Below, piece after piece: positions 18,224-28,103 of a DNA stretch of 49,903 nucleotides. The position numbers were made by a program, and so were the translations under genes. Position 1 is the first letter of the stretch, and every line of letters starts with the position of its first letter. The DNA comes from Cytophagia bacterium (GTDB lineage Bacteria > Bacteroidota > Bacteroidia > Cytophagales > Spirosomataceae), in contig REAB01000085.1 of assembly GCA_004293645.1 (NCBI GenBank), forward strand, positions 1 to 49,903, in the 5' to 3' direction. Below the pieces are notes generated by a model. That model made no database searches. It had not been told where the DNA came from and was given only the letters and a program-made list of their open reading frames with translations.

Positions 18224-18267
18224 AAGTTTGTTTCATTCTCTTTTTACAACGCTACTCATCGAATAGT

Positions 18268-19140
18268 ATGAAATCAACGATTTCAACCACATTAATTGCT
18301 TGTCTATTCGCCATCGTCGTTTTGGTAAACTTCTCTTTTGTTTCTTCGCCTCAAAAAGAAAAACAAGATTGGATTTCGCTTTTTAATGGCAAAGACATCA
18401 AAAACTGGACCGTAAAGATCCACCACCACGATGTAGGCGATAACTACGGAAATACTTTCAGGGTAGAAGATAAGATGATAAAGGTGCGATATGACCAATA
18501 CGACAAATTCAATGAACGCTACGGACATTTGTATTTTAATACGCCTTATGCCTACTACCACCTCAGCTTAGAGTATCGTTTTACGGGTACATGGCGAAAA
18601 GACGCGCCAAGTTATACGATTCTCAACAGCGGGATTATGTTTCACTCGCAAGACCCCCATACCATGCCCAAAGAGCAAGATTGGCCAATTTCGGTCGAGA
18701 TGCAGTTTTTGGCAGGACTCGGTGATGGCAAACCTCGCCCCACGGGCAATATGTGTTCGCCAGGGACAGACGTGATTTTTGAAGGTAAAAAAGACCCGCG
18801 TCACTGTATTAATTCTACTTCCAAAACCTACCCCAAAGAAGAATGGGTAAAGGCCGATTTGATTGTCTTGGGCGACTCACTCATTACTCACTTCATCAAT
18901 GGCGAACAAGTATTGCAATATGCCAAACCTCAAATAGGTGGCGGCGTAGCCAATCGCTATGACCCAGCACTTAAAATCGATGGAAAACTTCTCAAAGAAG
19001 GGTTCGTTGCGCTCCAAAGTGAAGGCCAAGAAATTGATTTTAGAAATATTAAACTTCTAAATTTAGAAGGCTGCATGAATTCTAAATCTAAATCATACAA
19101 AAGCTACTATGTTAAATCTAACGCTGCAAAATGTAGGTAA
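18268..19140 (+). CDS. DUF1080 (3-keto-disaccharide hydrolase-like) exported protein
   Basis: A 290-residue protein with signal peptide (hydrophobic to about residue 28, VNFSFVSSP) and the DUF1080 concanavalin-like fold: DWISLFNGKDIKNWTVK at the start, YYHLSLEYRFTG, NSGIMFHSQDP, WPISVEMQFLAG and the closing EGFVALQSEGQEIDFRNIKL. Some members hydrolyse 3-keto-glycosides; many only bind carbohydrate. The C-terminus extends past the usual end with a cysteine-containing tail (LEGCMN ... AAKCR) that I believe recurs in this subgroup. Its last 32 bases overlap the start of the heparinase gene, so the two are probably translationally coupled. A second, shorter DUF1080 gene at 38741-39340 is not part of this locus. 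Confidence 0.9.
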   Translation: MKSTISTTLIACLFAIVVLVNFSFVSSPQKEKQDWISLFNGKDIKNWTVKIHHHDVGDNYGNTFRVEDKMIKVRYDQYDKFNERYGHLYFNTPYAYYHLSLEYRFTGTWRKDAPSYTILNSGIMFHSQDPHTMPKEQDWPISVEMQFLAGLGDGKPRPTGNMCSPGTDVIFEGKKDPRHCINSTSKTYPKEEWVKADLIVLGDSLITHFINGEQVLQYAKPQIGGGVANRYDPALKIDGKLLKEGFVALQSEGQEIDFRNIKLLNLEGCMNSKSKSYKSYYVKSNAAKCR

Positions 19141-20968
19141 AAAAAGCATTCAGGGCCTTGCTGTGATGTTTCTTTTTTGGGCAACAATCTCTTGTAAAGG
19201 AAAAGAGTCTGCTATTCCCATGCCCCAATTTACGGGGATTTTGCAAAACATGAAGGCCGAACATCCGCGCCTGATGCTATCAGATGAACGCACAGAAGAC
19301 CTCAAAGCTTTACGCAAAACCGACCCGATACTTAATAGGTATATCAATGACGTAGTAACAACTGCCAACGGCATCGTCCTCAAAGCGCCATTGCAACGAG
19401 TACTGATAGGGCCACGTTTATGGGCTGTAAGTCGTGAACTGTACAATCGCACTACCCACTTGGCTTTGGCTTATCGTTTGACGGGCGAAAAAAAATACTT
19501 AAATTCAGCAGTGGACAACATGAAAACCGTCTGTGGGTTTTCAGACTGGAACCCATCGCACTTTTTGGACGTAGCCGAGATGACCGCTGGAGTGGCCTTG
19601 GGCTATGATTGGCTCTATAATGACCTCAGTCAAGCCGACCGCGAAACCATTAGAAGTGGTCTGAAAAGCAAAGGAATGGATGAATATAAAAAAGTGTATT
19701 CAACGGCTTGGTGGGCCAAAAGCGAAAACAATTGGAATCAGGTTTGTAACGGAGCACTGATTATGGGTACATTGGCTTTGGCCGAAACCGATCCTGAGTA
19801 TGCCCAAGAATTTGTACCTAAAGCCCTGCTTAACCTGCCTAATTCCAATAAGTTTTATGCGCCCGATGGTGCTTGGTACGAAGGGCCAGGGTATTGGGCT
19901 TACGCCACAGAGTACCTATCGTTTGCAATGTCGGCCTTACAATCTGCTACTGGCAACATGGGCAATCTTGAGAAAGTCGCGGGTTTGTCGCAATCGGGGC
20001 TGGTGCCAATGATTTGTGCAGGGCCGACCAACTACATCCTCAATTTTTCCGATTCTTCCGAAGACACCAAAGCCACTACGTCTGTTGCGATGTTTTTTTT
20101 GGCTAATACTTACAATAACCCTGTCATTTCCAATTATCTACATAATCTTATCAAAACCACCAATGCCTTGGCCAAGCCGTTCCATGTGGTGTGGTATAAA
20201 GCTCCTACTTCCGACCCTATCAGTCCTCCTTTAGATTATTTTTTACGAGGCGATGTCAATGAGTTAGTATTCATGCGTAGCAGCTGGACCGACCCCAATG
20301 CACTTTGGATGGGCATCAAGTCGGGTATTAATAGTTCATCTCATTCTCACTTAGATTTAGGGAATTTTGAACTGGATGCGGGAGGAGTACGATGGGCCAG
20401 AGATTTGGGATCAGATGATTACAATTTGCCCGATTATTGGGCAGGGGGAGTTGGCGGAAAGCGTTGGAGATACTATCGTCTCAATTCATTCAGTCATAAT
20501 GTGCCATTATTGGGTAATAAAAATCAGTATGAAGTGGCTAAATCAAAATTTATTCAAACCAATTTGAACATCGCCACTCCCACCGCTACGGTTGATTTGA
20601 CCGAAGCATACAGAGATTTTTCGTCTAAAAGTACGCGCAAAGTAAGCATGGTGGACAACCGCAAGGCTTTTTTGATGGAAGATGATTTTGCCATTACCAA
20701 ACCTACCGAAGTGGCTTGGGGGATGACCACTGAAAATCAGATTGAAATTATCAAAGGCGGAAAAGCAATTTTGCGCGATCAAACCATCACTACCCAAACC
20801 CTCGAAGTTGAAATTGTTGCACCCATAGGGGCAGAATTTACAGTAGAGTCTGCTGTTCAAAAAGCGCCCGAAAAACTCAATACGGGTAATAGCCGCCTGA
20901 TGCTACGACTCCCTAACCAATCGGGACAAGTCAAAGTAGTAGTTAAATTTACACCGAAGATGAGATAA
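19109..20968 (+). CDS. Heparinase II/III-family polysaccharide lyase lipoprotein
   Basis: A 619-residue lipoprotein (lipobox ATISC, Cys29). The N-terminal half is the helical toroid typical of alginate and heparin lyases: LALAYRLTGEKKYLNSA, AEMTAGVALGYDWLYNDLS, NNWNQVCNGALIMGTLAL, YAPDGAWYEGPGYWAYATEY, which holds the candidate catalytic Tyr. The C-terminal half is the heparinase II/III beta-sandwich with SSHSHLDLGNFELDAGGVRWA (His-rich) and NSFSHNVPLLG. It cleaves uronic-acid-containing chains by beta-elimination, giving unsaturated products for GH88. ATG 19109 overlaps the DUF1080 gene by 32 bases; ATG 19166 is a shorter possibility but would leave a very short signal. A strong hairpin follows the stop. 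Confidence 0.9.
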   Translation: MLNLTLQNVGKKSIQGLAVMFLFWATISCKGKESAIPMPQFTGILQNMKAEHPRLMLSDERTEDLKALRKTDPILNRYINDVVTTANGIVLKAPLQRVLIGPRLWAVSRELYNRTTHLALAYRLTGEKKYLNSAVDNMKTVCGFSDWNPSHFLDVAEMTAGVALGYDWLYNDLSQADRETIRSGLKSKGMDEYKKVYSTAWWAKSENNWNQVCNGALIMGTLALAETDPEYAQEFVPKALLNLPNSNKFYAPDGAWYEGPGYWAYATEYLSFAMSALQSATGNMGNLEKVAGLSQSGLVPMICAGPTNYILNFSDSSEDTKATTSVAMFFLANTYNNPVISNYLHNLIKTTNALAKPFHVVWYKAPTSDPISPPLDYFLRGDVNELVFMRSSWTDPNALWMGIKSGINSSSHSHLDLGNFELDAGGVRWARDLGSDDYNLPDYWAGGVGGKRWRYYRLNSFSHNVPLLGNKNQYEVAKSKFIQTNLNIATPTATVDLTEAYRDFSSKSTRKVSMVDNRKAFLMEDDFAITKPTEVAWGMTTENQIEIIKGGKAILRDQTITTQTLEVEIVAPIGAEFTVESAVQKAPEKLNTGNSRLMLRLPNQSGQVKVVVKFTPKMR

Positions 20969-20969
20969 T

Positions 20970-20994
20970 ATATATCCAAGACTCTTGGATATAT
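20970..20994 (+). terminator. Perfect hairpin after the first heparinase gene
   Basis: An 11-bp perfect stem (ATATATCCAAG at 20970-20980 with 20984-20994) and 3-base loop starts right after the stop codon. It lacks a long T-run, so it may be a terminator, a partial attenuator between the lyase part and the SusC part, or an mRNA-stabilising hairpin. Confidence 0.55.
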
Positions 20995-21267
20995 TGTAAA
21001 TAGTTGGCATCAATGATATAAACCACATTCAAGCCAAACGTCAGGCTGGTATTAAACTCACCTTAACGCATTTTTTGAATCTATTTAACTATAGCTACAA
21101 ACTACTTAAGTCTTTTTATTTTTTTCAGGTTAACAAAAACAATCAATTCACAAAACCCAATTTCAAATGAAAAAACAGGCATCCTTCACGGAAATAAAAA
21201 ATAGGCATTTTAAATCATTGACATTCAATTGTTTACAAGTCAAAGTGTCAACTACTTTTTAATGGTT
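20995..21267. other. Long leader before SusC, no gene
   Basis: About 270 AT-rich bases between the hairpin and the SusC start. No ORF of substance. Long leaders before susC genes are usual because they carry the promoter and post-transcriptional signals, but I could not pick out one convincing -33/-7 pair here and no copy of the LacI operator is present. Confidence 0.5.
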
Positions 21268-24200
21268 ATGAAGGAAAAAACACTTTTAGGAGGTGTTCTG
21301 ATGGTATTCTGCTTGGCGAGCTTAGCGCAAAGCCAAAACATTTCGGGCCGCATAACAGCATCCGAAAATGGCGAACCCCTGCCTGGAGTAAGTGTTCTGA
21401 TAAAAGGAACGAATCAGGGTACTTCGACCGATAATACGGGTAAATATACCCTGCGTTTGCCCAGTGCTAATGCTACTGTGGTGGTAAGCTTTATTGGGTA
21501 TTTGAAGCAAGAAATTGCCGTAGGCAGCCGTACCGTCATTGATGTTGCGCTTGATGTAGATACCAAAGCCCTCGAAGAAGTAGTGGTAGTAGGCTACGGT
21601 ACACAAAAGAAAGTGAACATGACGGGGGCAGTTTCGACAGTTGATACAAAAATGCTGCAAAACAGACCTACCAGCAATGTAGCACAAGCCTTGCAAGGCA
21701 CTACGCCAGGACTCATTGTTACCAGAACATCGGGGCAGCCAGGAAACGAAGAATTAAACCTGCAGATACGGGGGGTAACTACCGCCAATGGTAGCGTACA
21801 ACCACTCATTGTTTTAGACGGCGTAACTGTTCCCAATAGTACTTTGCTCACCATGAATCCCAACGATATTGAGAGCATGAGCGTACTTAAAGACGCGGCA
21901 GCAGCGGCTATTTACGGCGCACAAGCCGCAGGGGGGGTAATTTTGATTACCTCCAAAAAAGGTAAATCAGGCAAAGTTACGTTTGACTACATAGGGCAGT
22001 ATGGCGTAGACTGGACCATCAACGTTCCGAAGCGTCTGAGTTTGATAGACGAGGCTACGCTTGTAAACTTGGGCAATCGGGCGGCAGGTGTGGGCCCCGA
22101 ATATTCTGACATAGACTTAGACAATATCCGCAATAATATACCTTATATTATCAATCCAAACGATACCAACAACTACGTCTATTATAACCAAGAACCTTTA
22201 ACCGACGCCTTGCTGCGCGACCGCAGCTCCATGCAAACGCACAATATCTCTGCCCGAGGCGGTAGCGACAAGTTCAATTTTATGGTGTCGGCAGGGGCGT
22301 ATCACAAGCAAGGAATCTTTAAATTAGGCCCAGATAACAATGCTCGATACAACCTACGAATAAATCTTAAAGCCCAACTTACCAACAACGTATCGTTGGA
22401 AGCCCTCACGGCCTATACCAATGAACAGGTGAACACCTCGTCGGCGGGAGCCAACGGCACTGGCTTACTTTATGAGGTGTACCGCCTGCGTACACGCACA
22501 CCATTTTTTACCCCAGAAGGCCGTTACAACGGAGCTGGTTCGGCGGCATCGGCCTATGCCGTTTTAGAGTCAGGAGGTTACAATAAACTCAGACGCAATT
22601 ATTTTGACGGTACTTTTACGCTACGCGCTACCGATGTGGGTGTAAAAGGGCTGAACCTACGGGCGGTAGCAGGTACGCAGTTCCGTCCCGAAAACCGTAA
22701 TGTTTTCTTCCGTACTGTGCCACTCTGGGGTCGCAATAGCATCTCGCGATTTATTAATCAAGTAAATGCCTACCAAGTAACCCGCGACTTAACCAAAAGC
22801 CTAAATTTGCAATTTTTGGCCGACTACAGTTTAAAAATCAAAGAAAAACACAACTTTACAGCGTTAGTGGGCTACCAATGGGAAGACTTTAGGCTTGAAA
22901 GGGTATTTACAGGGGCTAATAACTTGGTTAGCAACGACTTACCTGCGCTCAACCTCGGCGACGACCTCACCAAAAGCAACAGCGAGGCCGTAGAAACGCG
23001 CGCATTCCAGTCTATATTTGGGCGTTTCAGTTACAATTATACCGACAAATACTTGGTTGAGGTTACGGTTCGTCAAGACGAGAGTTCTAAACTCGCACCT
23101 GGGCTTCGTACTCAAATCTTTCCTGCTGCCTCAGTAGGTTGGAATCTACATCGTGAACCCTGGTTTGCCAATACCCTCCGTTTTGTGTCGGAGTTTAAAC
23201 TACGTGGCTCGTGGGGACGTTTGGGAGGCGCATTAGGAAACACCATTGGCGAATACGACTACTTAAACCAACTGGCAAGGGCTTCTAATTTAGTATTGGG
23301 AGATGCCCGCACCTCTTACATTGCCCAAACTTTTATTCCCTCGGCAGCACTTTCTTGGGAAACCATCGAAACAACCAACGGGGGCGTGGACTTGGGCTTT
23401 TTTGAGAATCGTTTGCAAGCCAACATTGATTACTACGTCAAGTACAACCGCAATATGCTCACACCGCAGCAGTTGCCCGCTACCATCGGTATCGCAACCC
23501 CACGCAAAAACAACGGCGAACTCAAATCTTGGGGCTGGGAGTTAGATTTGCGCTACCGCGACCGCATAGGCAAAGATTTTAATTATAATATTTCGCTCAA
23601 TGTGTCAGACAATAAAAATGAGCTAATTAGTTTTTCGGGGAGGCGAGTTATCAACACAGGCCTCAACTCCTTGATTGAAGGCTATCCTATCAATACGCTT
23701 TGGGGGTACCAAACAAACGGCTACTTCTCTACTGCCGACGAAGTGAAAGCGTCGGCTTTTCAAGATAGCCGCACTGGCCCTGGCGACGTTCGCTATATTG
23801 ACCGCAATGGCGATGGACGTATTACGCTGGGGAAAGGCTCTGTAGAAGACTTTGGCGACATGGTGCTGATTGGCAGCGACCAACCCCGCTTACTTTTTGG
23901 GGCTACAATAGGGTTTGATTGGAAAGGCTTCGACTTTATGGCCTTTTTTCAAGGAGTAGGTGAACGATATTTTCGTCCCACTACCGAGTCTATTGCACCT
24001 CGATTGGTTACTTGGAAACAGCCCATTGCCATTCATGCCGACTACTGGACTCCCGAAAATCCCAATGCGTTCTATCCCAGACCTTTTACGGGAGCAACCC
24101 ACAATTATCTGGCTTCCGACAAATGGACACTCAATGGCAGGTATATGCGACTTAAAAACTTGCAGTTTGGCTATACTATACCAAACAAATTGACCCAAAA

Positions 24201-24366
24201 ACTGAACCTATCTAAAGTACGGGTATTTTTCTCAGGACAAGACTTGGCTACTTGGTCGGCTTTAAAGCAGTTTGCAGGATACTATGACCCCGAAAACCGC
24301 AACAACGTCGAAAACGATTATCCGTTCTTTTCAAGTGCTACGGGCGGCCTCAATATTTCTTTCTAA
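21268..24366 (+). CDS. SusC/RagA-family TonB-linked outer-membrane protein of the uronate PUL
   Basis: A complete SusC of about 1032 residues. I prefer ATG 21268 (MKEKTLLGGVLMVFCLASLAQS, a clean signal peptide); in-frame ATGs at 21229 and 21262 would add 13 and 2 residues. Next comes a carboxypeptidase-D-regulatory-like domain (ISGRITASENGEPLPGVSVL ... NTGKYTLRLP). Then a TonB box/plug start (LEEVVVVGYGTQKKVNMTGA), a plug with the SusC signature IRGVTTANGS and DAAAAAIYGAQAAGGVILIT, and a 22-stranded barrel ending with GGLNISF. It imports oligosaccharides with the SusD protein that follows after 24 bases. No STN/FecR-interacting domain is present, so regulation does not go through an anti-sigma factor, in agreement with the LacI regulator. 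Confidence 0.95.
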   Translation: MKEKTLLGGVLMVFCLASLAQSQNISGRITASENGEPLPGVSVLIKGTNQGTSTDNTGKYTLRLPSANATVVVSFIGYLKQEIAVGSRTVIDVALDVDTKALEEVVVVGYGTQKKVNMTGAVSTVDTKMLQNRPTSNVAQALQGTTPGLIVTRTSGQPGNEELNLQIRGVTTANGSVQPLIVLDGVTVPNSTLLTMNPNDIESMSVLKDAAAAAIYGAQAAGGVILITSKKGKSGKVTFDYIGQYGVDWTINVPKRLSLIDEATLVNLGNRAAGVGPEYSDIDLDNIRNNIPYIINPNDTNNYVYYNQEPLTDALLRDRSSMQTHNISARGGSDKFNFMVSAGAYHKQGIFKLGPDNNARYNLRINLKAQLTNNVSLEALTAYTNEQVNTSSAGANGTGLLYEVYRLRTRTPFFTPEGRYNGAGSAASAYAVLESGGYNKLRRNYFDGTFTLRATDVGVKGLNLRAVAGTQFRPENRNVFFRTVPLWGRNSISRFINQVNAYQVTRDLTKSLNLQFLADYSLKIKEKHNFTALVGYQWEDFRLERVFTGANNLVSNDLPALNLGDDLTKSNSEAVETRAFQSIFGRFSYNYTDKYLVEVTVRQDESSKLAPGLRTQIFPAASVGWNLHREPWFANTLRFVSEFKLRGSWGRLGGALGNTIGEYDYLNQLARASNLVLGDARTSYIAQTFIPSAALSWETIETTNGGVDLGFFENRLQANIDYYVKYNRNMLTPQQLPATIGIATPRKNNGELKSWGWELDLRYRDRIGKDFNYNISLNVSDNKNELISFSGRRVINTGLNSLIEGYPINTLWGYQTNGYFSTADEVKASAFQDSRTGPGDVRYIDRNGDGRITLGKGSVEDFGDMVLIGSDQPRLLFGATIGFDWKGFDFMAFFQGVGERYFRPTTESIAPRLVTWKQPIAIHADYWTPENPNAFYPRPFTGATHNYLASDKWTLNGRYMRLKNLQFGYTIPNKLTQKLNLSKVRVFFSGQDLATWSALKQFAGYYDPENRNNVENDYPFFSSATGGLNISF

Positions 24367-24390
24367 AAAAACATTTAATTTTTGATTCTT

Positions 24391-26013
24391 ATGAAAAAAA
24401 ATCTCAACTATATTGCTTTGGGCTTGGGGTTAATATTGACGCTAAATGCCTGCGACGTAAACCGCCTCCCTGAAACTGCCATCAGCGACGATGTGTTCTG
24501 GCGTTCAGAAAACGACCTCAAACAAGCGGCCAACTACCTTTACATTTGGATGCCCAGCTTCAATACCGACGATAACTGGTCAGACGACGGCTTTGGTTTA
24601 ACGGCCAACGGCATCAGCGACGGGTCGCGCATTACGCCCGCCATCGATGGAGGCTTCAATGAATCTTATCGACTCATTAGGGCAGCCAACAACATCATTG
24701 AAAAAGCCCCCAGAGCAGCAGGAAATGCTTCGATAGCAGCTATTGATTTGTACACGGCTGAGGCACGTTTCTTTCGAGCTTTGGGCTATTTTTCGTTGGT
24801 GCAACGCTACGGCGATGTGCCGCTCATTCTCAAAACCCTCACCGAAGATTCGCCCGAATTACAAGACCCTGCTGCGCCTCGTGAGCAAATTTTTGACCAA
24901 ATTTACCAAGATTTAGACTTTGCGGCTTCCAAACTCCCCACGCCCACGGCCTTGGGAACAGCCAATTTTGGTCGCATCTCTAATACAGCTGCACTGGCAT
25001 TCAAAGCAAGAGTGGCTTTATTTGAAGGTACACGTACCAAGTTTCATAATTATGGCAATGCTACCAAACACCTTACCCTGGCCGTTGATGCTGCCAAAGC
25101 AGTGATTGATAGCCGCCAACACGATTTGTTTGCCAGCTATTTTAACTTGTTTCAGTATGAGGGCGAAGGCCGACAGAACCGCGAAAATATCATGGTACGG
25201 CAGTTTGGTGTGTCGCTTACCGACCGCGTATCGACGCACAACTACTACCGTGGGTCGCTCGAAAATGGTAACCATAACCCCACTAAAGCCTTAGCCGATG
25301 CCTATCTAATGCGCGACGGTCTGACCATCGATAAGTCGCCACTCTACAAAACGCCCAGTGCTACCATTGAAATTTTTGCCAACCGCGACCTGCGCATGAG
25401 CCATACTTTCATGAAACGTGGAGATGCCATGATGACCACTAAGCCAATTTTTGACGTGGCCAACCTTTCTTTCAATAGAACGGGCTATATGTTCCGTAAG
25501 TTTGCCAACGTGGACGACTGGAACACTTCAGCATCGCGCATTGACCGACCCGTTTTGCGGTATGGTGAGGTGCTGATAATCTACGCAGAGGCTAAGTTTG
25601 AACTTGACGGAAACATTAGCGATGCCGATTTGGAATTGAGCGTCAATAGAACCCGCGCCCGTGGTGGATTGCCCAAACTGACCAACGCCTTTGTGGCAAC
25701 AAATAACCTCAACATGCGCGAAGAACTACGTCGTGAACGGCGGATTGAGTTGGCACAAGAAGGTTTCCGTTACTGGGACTTAATTCGTTGGAAAACCGCT
25801 GAGATTGAACTGCCCAAACCAGTATTGGGAATGTTCTTTTTTAGAACAGAGTTCCCTGTCAATGCCCAGCCTTTGCTCACTGCCGACAATATTATTATAG
25901 CCCAAGCGGCGAACTTCCGCAGGTTCAACCCTGCAAAAGACTACCTGTGGCCGCTGCCCATCAACGAGATTTCGCTCAACCCGAGTCTTAAACAAAACCC
26001 AGGCTGGCAGTAG
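24391..26013 (+). CDS. SusD/RagB glycan-binding lipoprotein of the uronate PUL
   Basis: About 540 residues. ATG 24391 gives MKKNLNYIALGLGLILTLNAC with lipobox Cys21; an upstream in-frame TTG at 24382 is unlikely. The family start is typical (LPETAISDDVFWRSENDL), the TPR-type core includes YTAEARFFRALGYFSLVQRYGDVPL, and the C-terminus has the usual REELRRERRIELAQEGFRYWDLIRWKTAE and final LWPLPINEISLNPSLKQNPGW. It caps the SusC channel and binds the oligosaccharide. A strong terminator follows, so the susCD transcript ends here and the second heparinase is its own unit or depends on read-through. Confidence 0.95.
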   Translation: MKKNLNYIALGLGLILTLNACDVNRLPETAISDDVFWRSENDLKQAANYLYIWMPSFNTDDNWSDDGFGLTANGISDGSRITPAIDGGFNESYRLIRAANNIIEKAPRAAGNASIAAIDLYTAEARFFRALGYFSLVQRYGDVPLILKTLTEDSPELQDPAAPREQIFDQIYQDLDFAASKLPTPTALGTANFGRISNTAALAFKARVALFEGTRTKFHNYGNATKHLTLAVDAAKAVIDSRQHDLFASYFNLFQYEGEGRQNRENIMVRQFGVSLTDRVSTHNYYRGSLENGNHNPTKALADAYLMRDGLTIDKSPLYKTPSATIEIFANRDLRMSHTFMKRGDAMMTTKPIFDVANLSFNRTGYMFRKFANVDDWNTSASRIDRPVLRYGEVLIIYAEAKFELDGNISDADLELSVNRTRARGGLPKLTNAFVATNNLNMREELRRERRIELAQEGFRYWDLIRWKTAEIELPKPVLGMFFFRTEFPVNAQPLLTADNIIIAQAANFRRFNPAKDYLWPLPINEISLNPSLKQNPGWQ

Positions 26014-26028
26014 CCAACTCCCGATCTT

Positions 26029-26068
26029 AAACTTCCCAAAAAATTGCACTCTTTTGGGAAGTTTTTTT
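26029..26068 (+). terminator. Strong Rho-independent terminator after susD
   Basis: A perfect 13-bp stem (AAACTTCCCAAAA at 26029-26041 with 26052-26064), 10-base loop and a run of T through 26068, starting 15 bases after the stop. Confidence 0.9.
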
Positions 26069-26163
26069 GTTTGGTACAATTACATCTATCAATTGCTTAA
26101 AAAAAGGTACTTTTTATTGCTATTTTCAACCCCATACGAGAAGATTTTATTAAACAACTAAAA

Positions 26164-28086
26164 ATGAAAAATACCCTACTTATCGTTGGTTTCGCGTTGT
26201 TGGCTTTTTTGGCAAATGCCCAAGTTACCCAACGAAATATGTTGGGCAATAAATACGCATTGGAGGCCGTCAAGCAAACATTGCTGGCACGCGACCAATT
26301 TAAGCCTTATCCAACCACACCGCAAGAATGGAAAGCTGCCGTGCCCGATTCGGTGCTGTTGGCTACCGTCAAACTGGCAGAAACCCTCATTGATTTCAAA
26401 TTTGAACCCATCTCGGCCTCCGTATCGCTCGATTTTATGCGCTCAGGCGACCGCACCCGCCACGGCAATATTTCGTTTGCCAAACGCAACACGCTTATCA
26501 ATTTGGTGTTGGCCGAAAGCATGGAGAACCAAGGTCGTTTTACCGAGGCTATTCTCAACGGTGTGTGGTCCATCTGCGAAGAAAGTTTTTGGGGTGTTCC
26601 CGCGCACATCAGCGGAACGGGTTTGCCCGATGCCGAAGACCGAATCGTGGACTTATTCGCCGCCGAAACTGCCGCTGTACTGGCTTTGACCGACTATTTT
26701 ACGGGCGAAAAATTAGACAAAATAAATAAATTAGTTCGCAAACGGATTTATTACGAAACCAACCTGCGAATTTTTGAGCCAATGCTTCGCAATCCTGATC
26801 GTTATGGTTGGATGAGCAAAACCAAGCCCGTCAATAACTGGAATCCCTGGATTATGTCCAATTGGATGACGGCCACGCTGTTTTTAGAAAAAGACGAAGC
26901 CCGTCGCGCCCAAATGCTGCACCAATCTATGTTGGGTTTAGACCTGTATCTCAATGGTTTGGGCGATGATGGCGGCTGCGACGAAGGCCCCAGCTACTGG
27001 TTTGCGGCGGGGGCTTGCGTGTTCGACTGCTTGGAACTGTTGGAGGCGGCTACTCAGCAAAAAGTGAACATTTATAACGAGCCGTTCATTCAAAAAATGG
27101 CTTCTTATGTCTATAAAACCCACATCTCGGACGACTATTTTGTAAACTTCGCCGATGCCGACCCCAAACTCAAACCCGACGGTGTGATGCTCTATCGTTT
27201 TGGCAAAAAACTCAATGACCCTGCCTTGGTAACCTTTGGGCAATGGGCCTATTCCAAATTTTCCGCTGCTGTTTCCAACAACGGCTTTCATCGAATGCGC
27301 CGCGTACAAAACTTGCTCACTATCAAGAATATAGTACCCAATGCGGCAGCCTATCAGCCCGTTTCAGATGCTTGGCTCAACGATATTCAGGTTTTGACGG
27401 CTCGCTCAAACAGCGGCTTGTTTATGGCAACGCACGGTGGCCACAACGCCGAAAGTCATAATCATAATGACGTGGGCGATTTTTTGCTCTATTCCAACGG
27501 CGAACCAGTTCTGATTGACGCGGGACGCGGAAACTACACCGCCCGCACGTTTTCCAGTCGGCGATACGAGCTGTGGTTTACGCAGTCAGAATACCACAAT
27601 TTGCCCATCATCAACGGAGTAGGGCAAAAGGCAGGCCGCCCGTTTGAGGCCAAAAACGTAACCAGCACCGTAAACGACAAAGAAGCTACGCTCGCAATGG
27701 ACATTGCCTCGGCTTACCCAAAAGAAGCGGGCGTGCAGTCGTGGAGCAGAAGCGTCAAATTGAATCGGGTAAAAAACCAGGTTGAAATGGTGGATACATA
27801 TACTTTGACCGAAGCCAAATCGCTGCACCAAGTCTTTATGACAATCAGCGCGGTGGATATTTCGACGGCTGGAAAAATTATCCTAAAAACCCCGAAAAAC
27901 CAAACCGCCGAGATAGAATTCGACCCTAAGTTGTGGGAAGCCTCCGTTGAGATACCCTCGACCGACGGAATGGAATACAGTAGTTTCAAAACCAAGTGGG
28001 ACGCTCAGCCCGTAAGTCGCATCTTGCTGACTCACAAGAAAGTAGCCTTGAAAGGAAAGGTTGCTTTTACCGTAAAAATGAAATAG
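26164..28086 (+). CDS. Second heparinase II/III-family exported lyase
   Basis: A 640-residue protein with a type I signal peptide (MKNTLLIVGFALLAFLANAQ), so periplasmic rather than lipid-anchored like the first lyase. The helical toroid carries NNWNPWIMSNWMTATLF and LGDDGGCDEGPSYWFAAGA, the latter with the candidate catalytic Tyr. The beta-sandwich half has the heparinase II/III hallmark ATHGGHNAESHNHNDVGDF (three His in ten residues, catalytic/metal-like site) and PVLIDAGRGNYTARTFSSRR. It probably degrades imported oligomers, complementing the surface lyase. It follows the susD terminator by about 95 bases and ends 17 bases before the convergent trmD gene. Its exact PL family cannot be assigned by eye. 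Confidence 0.9.
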   Translation: MKNTLLIVGFALLAFLANAQVTQRNMLGNKYALEAVKQTLLARDQFKPYPTTPQEWKAAVPDSVLLATVKLAETLIDFKFEPISASVSLDFMRSGDRTRHGNISFAKRNTLINLVLAESMENQGRFTEAILNGVWSICEESFWGVPAHISGTGLPDAEDRIVDLFAAETAAVLALTDYFTGEKLDKINKLVRKRIYYETNLRIFEPMLRNPDRYGWMSKTKPVNNWNPWIMSNWMTATLFLEKDEARRAQMLHQSMLGLDLYLNGLGDDGGCDEGPSYWFAAGACVFDCLELLEAATQQKVNIYNEPFIQKMASYVYKTHISDDYFVNFADADPKLKPDGVMLYRFGKKLNDPALVTFGQWAYSKFSAAVSNNGFHRMRRVQNLLTIKNIVPNAAAYQPVSDAWLNDIQVLTARSNSGLFMATHGGHNAESHNHNDVGDFLLYSNGEPVLIDAGRGNYTARTFSSRRYELWFTQSEYHNLPIINGVGQKAGRPFEAKNVTSTVNDKEATLAMDIASAYPKEAGVQSWSRSVKLNRVKNQVEMVDTYTLTEAKSLHQVFMTISAVDISTAGKIILKTPKNQTAEIEFDPKLWEASVEIPSTDGMEYSSFKTKWDAQPVSRILLTHKKVALKGKVAFTVKMK

Positions 28087-28103
28087 AATTTTGAAGCACT
28101 AAA

